From Flagellimonas onchidii (GTDB taxonomy: Bacteria; Bacteroidota; Bacteroidia; Flavobacteriales; Flavobacteriaceae), in contig NZ_SRXX01000025.1 of NCBI RefSeq assembly GCF_004804315.1, positions 1-36,737 on the forward strand: a DNA stretch of 36,737 nt, in the 5' to 3' direction. Every line of letters starts with the position of its first letter. Positions within the stretch are counted from its first letter, which is position 1. A program made the position numbers and the translations under genes. Below, piece after piece: positions 33,401-36,737 of this stretch. The notes below the pieces were generated by a model. It was given only the letters and a program-made list of their open reading frames with translations. It was not told the origin of the DNA and did not search any database.

Positions 33401-33851
33401 CGCCCGTATCATCAACAACTTGGCCCGAAACTGAAAGCTGTAGTGCATCTGCATCAAGAACATTAGAGGAATCTATAGCATCTTTAACCAATTTCTTTTT
33501 AAGGACAATCTGCTTGTTGTGTACTTCAAAATCTACATCTGTTCCATCAAAGATATTCTTTAAAATTGTAGAAACACGCTTTCTGTTTACCGTAACAGTC
33601 ACAATTCTCCCTAAATCCAAATCGTCTCTATTATAGAGGAATTTGAAGTCTGATAAATGTTCTATTTCCCTTATGACATCATTCACAGTTACCCCATACA
33701 TTTCAAGCGATAATTTGGTAGACTGAGAATATGAATCGTTGGCTTTTAATTGAAACAAGGAAACTATCAATAAAAGTAACGTTAGTTTCATTTTCAAATT
33801 AGTTTTTATGAAAGTGTTCTCACCACCCCATAAAGTCATGGTTTTTTTCAT
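30480..33851 (-). CDS. susC: SusC/RagA-type TonB-dependent transporter with STN signalling domain
   Basis: The 1123-residue outer-membrane transporter has an N-terminal signal segment (LTLLLLIVSLFQLKANDSYS), a secretin/TonB short N-terminal (STN) domain (about 45-115, GVTVNDVIREIEHLSDFKFL) and a carboxypeptidase-like domain (about 140-215, VSGQVVDDTGEPLPGASI). A TonB box-like LDEVVVVGYG is followed by the plug and the 22-strand barrel ending in VLLGVQLSF. It imports a glycan fragment in a complex with the SusD encoded just downstream. The STN domain is the part that contacts FecR anti-sigma factors, and such a gene lies directly upstream (34000-35169). Confidence 0.92.
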   Translation of the reverse strand: MKKTMTLWGGENTFIKTNLKMKLTLLLLIVSLFQLKANDSYSQSTKLSLEMYGVTVNDVIREIEHLSDFKFLYNRDDLDLGRIVTVTVNRKRVSTILKNIFDGTDVDFEVHNKQIVLKKKLVKDAIDSSNVLDADALQLSVSGQVVDDTGEPLPGASIIEKGTTNGTQTDFDGNFSISVADENATLVISYIGFATQEVSIAGQTNITVTLVEDAAGLDEVVVVGYGSQSKRDLTGAVSTVSTDEITKIAAANSTALLQGRAAGVRVEANGGAPGDGVSVIIRGTGTFGNDQPLYVVDGNIVDEISYLNPNDIENISVLKDAAAAAIYGSRAANGVVLINTKNGRSGDISITFESKVGFQSPTSLLDFTNARQYADYHNQARDNDGDPRAVPNDTGFDPSIDTDWQDLSLNTALFQDYSFSASGGGEKGTFYISGQYLDQEGVVVDSGFKRYNVTANTSLSKGRFSMTQNLSISRSFTNRNTFYGRERGEIPTIPVFNEENEGGFAGIEPNLHGVARGINWYGRAILNDDQTTTDRIIGSVSPQFEIMDGLTFKLNLGLNYFVRNDFNFEPTFFLSTSQEAFNDVARLREEYTRGLGILIENTLNYKKTIADDHNIDVLVGFTRQTNETRSVGGLGTDFNFNDFRVLEAANDNTDVFGRLEESALLSYLGRLNYGYKNKYLLSATVRRDGSSRFGSDNRWSVFPSFSAGWTISEESFFPEDGIVNYLKFRGSYGELGSQNIANYQTASVLNINNFYNVGGQVLGGAIVRALANPNLVWETTKTTNIGLDAQLFDGKVSLGMEYYVKESEDILVNVPIPGHGGLGGQLINNAATIENKGFEVLASYRHIAENPDGFNFDVNVNFNTLKNEVTSLGDGVNPITSGFFTQQGFSATRTDVGRPVGSFFGHVVEGLYQTQAEIDADGRGGGDVQLGDINFLDLDNDGDIDDDDRMFLGDAIPDFEYGINFNASYKNFDLTLFLQGVVGNELWNAKRYHYILDGAGGPKLTDVLNAWTPGNTDTNIPRLTIRDRANNKRSSDFFIEDGSYLRLKNIQVGYTLPSSYIETLGLSRARFYLSGQNLLTLTDYTGYDPEIGRSNGGGPFGTGVDRRAYPQNKNVLLGVQLSF

Positions 33852-33898
33852 AATTTCGTATGTTCTAATTGGTTTATTATTTATAAATCATTTTTAAT

Positions 33899-33931
33899 CG
33901 GGAAATGGCGTCAACATTTCCCGGTTTTTTT
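33899..33931 (+). terminator. Terminator-like hairpin between fecR and susC, T-run on the plus strand
   Basis: CGGGAAATG (33899-33907) pairs perfectly with CATTTCCCG (33915-33923), followed by seven T at 33925-33931. Both flanking genes run on the minus strand, where the T-run is on the wrong side. It therefore would block antisense transcription entering fecR or act as an mRNA structure in the susC leader, rather than a simple gene end. Confidence 0.5.
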
Positions 33932-33999
33932 CTTTAAACAGTGTTCAAATCATATAATCATTTTTTTATTGGTTGGTTTTCGCTTAGCTGAATATTCAA

Positions 34000-35169
34000 T
34001 TAATCTATTACTGCTTTGTTATCAACTATTTTAAAATCAATAGCATAGCTAATATTAAAGGTTTGTAATATTTCATTGATAGTCTCAATATCAAAGGTAG
34101 CATCGAACCTTTGTTTATCTAAATCTTCATTATTATTTATAATAGCGACGTTATAATGACGCTCTAAAGTGTGTCTAATATGTTTAAAAGTGGCATTTCT
34201 AAATATCAATTTCCCTTCTGTCCATGCCGTATATATTCTTGTATCGACATTTTTCATTGAAACCACATTTTTTTCTAATCGATTCCATTCGGCTTTAAAC
34301 CCTGGCTCCAAAAAACTACTTTTCTGTTCATCTTTCATATTGAGCTTTACACTGCCCTCGACCAATACGGTACTTATGTTGTCTTTTTCAGGATAATTGG
34401 TCACATTGAATTTTGTTCCCAGAACATTGATCTCCATATCATCTGCATGCACAATAAAAGGATGTTCCGTATCTTCGGTCACATCAAAATACCCTTCCCC
34501 TTTAATAAAAACTTCCCTCGGAGAGCCTTTTATAAACTTTACCGGATATCGTAATGATGAAGCAGAGTTCAAAAAAACATGTGAACCATCAGATAAGGTC
34601 ACTTCAAATCTTCTACCTTTGGGGACGGTCAATGTATTGAAGACCAACTCCTCTTTTTTGGAAGCTCCCATGTACTTTATATTTTGCCCATCTTGACTGC
34701 CGATAATATTGCCATCGGCATCCAATATTGTTTTAGACCCTCCAGAACTTATTTGCTGGATACTGCCATCATCCAATTGTAAGGTTATGGATTCTTCATC
34801 TGGCACTAACAACAAACTATTGGTCACCTCTGTATTATTTGTTTCTTCTATTGTTTTGGGCCCAATGTGCCAATAGCCTATTGTAAACAATAAAGCGAAT
34901 ACCGCAGCATACTTAAAAAACTTTAGATACTTAGTTTTAGCAGAAGAAATCTTCTCGTCCTTAATTTTTTTTCTGAGATTCTTCTTAATTGCTTCTATAT
35001 CGGGTTCATTCATTGCTGCCGTAATTTCATAATGTATCTTGACATATTCATCCAAGATTTTTTCATTTTCAGAATCTTTTATCCATTCGTTCAATACATC
35101 CAGCTCTGCAGATGTAATCTCTTTAACAAGATATTTGACGATTAAGAATTCTATCTTTTTTGAACTCAT
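34000..35169 (-). CDS. FecR-family anti-sigma factor
   Basis: The 389-residue inner-membrane protein has a cytoplasmic N-terminal helical domain (1-78), one membrane segment (about 83-100, KYAAVFALLFTIGYWHI), a periplasmic FecR domain (about 185-280, KGRRFEVTLSDGSHVFLNSA, then GEGYFDVTEDTEHPF), and a C-terminal DUF4974 domain (about 315-389) that meets the STN domain of the transporter. It relays substrate-loaded SusC to the sigma factor encoded divergently at 35286. The 116-base interval between them carries the promoters, although I see no clear consensus. Confidence 0.88.
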   Translation of the reverse strand: MSSKKIEFLIVKYLVKEITSAELDVLNEWIKDSENEKILDEYVKIHYEITAAMNEPDIEAIKKNLRKKIKDEKISSAKTKYLKFFKYAAVFALLFTIGYWHIGPKTIEETNNTEVTNSLLLVPDEESITLQLDDGSIQQISSGGSKTILDADGNIIGSQDGQNIKYMGASKKEELVFNTLTVPKGRRFEVTLSDGSHVFLNSASSLRYPVKFIKGSPREVFIKGEGYFDVTEDTEHPFIVHADDMEINVLGTKFNVTNYPEKDNISTVLVEGSVKLNMKDEQKSSFLEPGFKAEWNRLEKNVVSMKNVDTRIYTAWTEGKLIFRNATFKHIRHTLERHYNVAIINNNEDLDKQRFDATFDIETINEILQTFNISYAIDFKIVDNKAVID

Positions 35170-35285
35170 TTCATAGAATAATCTTAAAAGAAGACAATGT
35201 CATTTTGCAATACCCTAACTTTTTAATCATTTTTTTTCATATTTGTATTTTATTCCCAAAAAATCTCATTTGTAAATAAAACCCC

Positions 35286-35882
35286 ATGGGTCCATCTTTT
35301 TTAATCCAAGAATTGAAAAATGGTTCGGAAGAAGCTTTTATTCTGTTGGTTGAAAAATACAGCAAAAGTTTATTTGCCTATGCTCTATCAATTTCCGATG
35401 ACTGGGAAATGGCCCAAGACATTGTACAAAATGTTTTCATGCGAACGTGGGAAAAAAGAAAAAAGATAAATATTTCCTCTTCACTCCATAATTACTTATT
35501 AAAGTCTGTCCAGAATGAGTTTATGAATATTTACAAAAAGAGGCGTTCCACTATGGATCTTGAACAGAAATATTTTGAATCACTCGAAAAAGCTGTGCGA
35601 AGCTATGATGAAAAAACATTGAAAAGTGCATTGATAAGGATAAATGAAGAAATTCAGAAATTACCCCCTAAATGCAAACAAGTATTCCTATTGAGCAGAA
35701 AAGAAGGGTTGACCAATATCGAAATCTCAAATTATCTTCAGGTTTCCATTAAAACCGTGGAAGCCCATATTAGTAAAGCTTTTACCATTCTTAGAAAAAA
35801 CTTGGATGGAAAATTGACTTCAATACTGTTCATACTTTTTGAAACCCATTTACAGAGCCAAAAATTTTCACTCAACAAATAA
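35286..35882 (+). CDS. ECF-type RNA polymerase sigma factor
   Basis: The 198-residue sigma-70-family protein has region 2 (about 15-75, KSLFAYALSISDDWEMAQDI, binding core enzyme and the -10 region) and region 4 (about 125-180, LPPKCKQVFLLSRKEGLTNI, then a helix-turn-helix reading VSIKTVEAHISKAF). No region 1 or 3 is present, as in ECF factors controlling SusC/SusD loci in Bacteroidota. It is divergent from its likely anti-sigma factor. Its target is probably the susC operon. Confidence 0.88.
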   Translation: MGPSFLIQELKNGSEEAFILLVEKYSKSLFAYALSISDDWEMAQDIVQNVFMRTWEKRKKINISSSLHNYLLKSVQNEFMNIYKKRRSTMDLEQKYFESLEKAVRSYDEKTLKSALIRINEEIQKLPPKCKQVFLLSRKEGLTNIEISNYLQVSIKTVEAHISKAFTILRKNLDGKLTSILFILFETHLQSQKFSLNK

Positions 35883-36105
35883 CCTAATTTCAATTTTTGC
35901 CTTAAGGATAGTATAATCAAAAACCCGCAGTGCATTTCCAAATGTACCATAGATCAATTAAGACCATTTAAAATAAGAGGTCTTGAAAAGAGATCTATTC
36001 TTTCCCAGGTTACTTTTAACTTTAAAAAGAGCTTTTAAAGCATTAAAAATAATGGACTTACAAGTGATTTGAATCTTTTCTAGTTTGCTTGTTAATAACC
36101 TTTTT

Positions 36106-36129
36106 AATAACTCATATAATGAGATTATT
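36106..36129. promoter_or_regulatory. Inverted repeat upstream of nrdG (1)
   Basis: AATAACTCAT pairs with ATGAGATTATT around ATA with one bulged base. It lies about 50 bases before the nrdG start and could be an operator for an oxygen- or nucleotide-responsive regulator; the regulator is not identifiable. Confidence 0.35.
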
Positions 36130-36138
36130 GATGAGATC

Positions 36139-36164
36139 TTATCTTTTATAATTTTAAAAGATAA
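36139..36164. promoter_or_regulatory. Inverted repeat upstream of nrdG (2)
   Basis: TTATCTTTTA and TAAAAGATAA are perfect 10-base arms around TAATTT, ending 12 bases before the nrdG ATG. The position is that of an operator or an mRNA hairpin controlling translation start. Confidence 0.4.
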
Positions 36165-36176
36165 AAAGGTCTTTTT

Positions 36177-36632
36177 ATGCTTTATAGTCAATTGCAAATT
36201 GTGCTTCAAGAAGTACCCGGAGAAATAAGCCTGTGCTTTAGCATATCCGGTTGTCCCCTACGTTGCAAGGGTTGCCATTCCCCATTTTTATGGAAGGAGG
36301 GCAATGGGGAAAAGCTTACTCCCCACCTGTTTGCCAATATCCTTTATAAATACCATGGATTTGCCAGTTGCGTCCTTTTTATGGGAGGGGAATGGCATCA
36401 AAATGAACTCGTTCAGCATCTGAAATTTGCCAAGGCAAAGGGTTACAAAACTTGTTTGTACACGGGTCAGGACTATGTTGAAGATGCCATTTTACAGCAA
36501 TTGACTTGGATCAAAACCGGAAAATGGATTCAATCCCTTGGGGGATTGAACAACAGAAAAACCAATCAAAAATTCATAGAAGTAAGGACCAATAAAATAT
36601 GCAATCACTTATTTGTAATAGTTAAGACTTAA
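36177..36632 (+). CDS. nrdG: NrdG-like anaerobic ribonucleotide reductase activase (radical SAM)
   Basis: The 151-residue protein has the radical SAM iron-sulfur motif C26-P-L-R-C30-K-G-C33 in FSISGCPLRCKGCHSPFLW. FMGGEWHQNEL follows, where SAM is held, and the length is typical of NrdG. It would generate the glycyl radical on the class III reductase NrdD for deoxynucleotide synthesis without oxygen. No nrdD is in the window; upstream is the sigma gene and downstream an insertion sequence starts directly after the stop. The partner would have to lie beyond the insertion or elsewhere. Substrate assignment comes from overall similarity and the short length. Confidence 0.75.
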   Translation: MLYSQLQIVLQEVPGEISLCFSISGCPLRCKGCHSPFLWKEGNGEKLTPHLFANILYKYHGFASCVLFMGGEWHQNELVQHLKFAKAKGYKTCLYTGQDYVEDAILQQLTWIKTGKWIQSLGGLNNRKTNQKFIEVRTNKICNHLFVIVKT

Positions 36633-36634
36633 TC

Positions 36635-36737
36635 TGACAATCTTAATAAATTAGTTTAACCCTTAAATTAGATTTGTCAGATGAGTACAGAAGAAAAGAT
36701 CATCAAACCAAAGTTAGGATTATTAGAACTTGCCAAA
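36635..36737 (+). mobile_element. Start of an IS481-like insertion sequence (truncated by window edge)
   Basis: Directly after nrdG an AT-rich leader of about 45 bases beginning TGACAATC precedes a transposase-like start codon at 36681. TGACA and TGTCA near its two ends form an inverted pair. The right end is outside the window, so the boundary is an estimate. Confidence 0.4.
36681..36737 (+). CDS. IS481-family-like transposase, N-terminal fragment
   Basis: The 19 visible codons read MSTEEKIIKPKLGLLELAK and are open to the window edge. The EKIIKPKLGLLELAK start is familiar from Bacteroidota IS481-type transposases, where it leads into a helix-turn-helix. The identification rests on a short N-terminal match and may change with more sequence. 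Confidence 0.45.
   Translation, partial: MSTEEKIIKPKLGLLELAK

Larger units (their letters stand above)
35883..36176. other. Gene-free AT-rich interval with inverted repeats
   Basis: No credible gene lies in these 294 bases. The notable contents are two inverted repeats just before nrdG (36106-36129 and 36139-36164). A minus-strand open frame running across 35958-36209 is low-complexity, Lys/Leu-rich and overlaps the nrdG start, so I do not count it. Confidence 0.5.

Noticed and set aside
35958..36209. 83-codon minus-strand open frame before nrdG
   Set aside because: Lys/Leu-rich translation of AT-rich inverted repeats, overlapping the nrdG start; no recognisable family.

Overview
The window looks like a chromosomal segment of a marine member of the Flavobacteriaceae (Bacteroidota). 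The evidence is a SusC/SusD pair with an ECF sigma factor and FecR anti-sigma factor, three lipoprotein sulfatases, an AT-rich composition, a TAnnTTTG-type promoter, DUF5777/YceI genes, and insertion sequences at both edges. No genus can be named from the sequence alone.

Layout. (1) 1-1937 is insertion-sequence debris: the end of an IS21-like element with the first codons of istA, a complete IS3-family element (190-1669) whose second reading frame is broken twice, and a dead XRE-type regulator gene. (2) 2080-6527 (minus strand) holds two related cassettes, each with a YceI-like protein, an OB-fold protein and a DUF5777 beta-barrel. The first-transcribed cassette also has a c-type cytochrome lipoprotein and a small CxxC metal-binding-like protein; a terminator separates the two. 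A divergent gene (6763-7869) encodes an unusual regulator: sensor domain, membrane anchor and LytTR DNA-binding domain in one chain. (3) 8025-8408 is a DoxX-type membrane protein. (4) 8641-13241 is an operon of three sulfatases, followed by the remnant of a fourth (13321-13556). (5) 13584-16738 has a LacI-type repressor divergent from a GHMP sugar kinase and a sugar nucleotidyltransferase, with a palindromic operator overlapping the kinase promoter. (6) 16815-22311 is a sulfur region: SulP transporter, persulfide-dioxygenase-like/rhodanese fusion, rhodanese lipoprotein and two YeeE/YedE halves, with a fatty acid hydroxylase-type gene in opposite orientation. (7) 22407-23045 has a receiver-only response regulator and a tRNA-Arg(CCT) nested inside a second, broken tRNA-Arg-like sequence. 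(8) 23235-35882 is a polysaccharide-utilisation-type locus: an ECF sigma factor divergent from FecR, SusC with a signalling (STN) domain, SusD, a giant VCBS/ASPIC-UnbV lipoprotein and a predicted glycoside hydrolase. (9) 36177-36632 is an NrdG-like radical SAM activase behind a region rich in inverted repeats, and the window ends in the first codons of a probable IS481-type transposase.

How it fits together (inference). Regions 4-6 read as desulfation of a sulfated glycan outside the cytoplasm, activation of a released sugar by kinase plus nucleotidyltransferase under LacI control, and handling of the resulting sulfate and sulfur. Region 8 would import another glycan under trans-envelope sigma/anti-sigma control. 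The least explained part is region 2, a duplicated envelope cassette with a cytochrome, probably controlled by the neighbouring membrane-bound LytTR regulator. The clearest structural oddity is the nested tRNA at 22895-23045.
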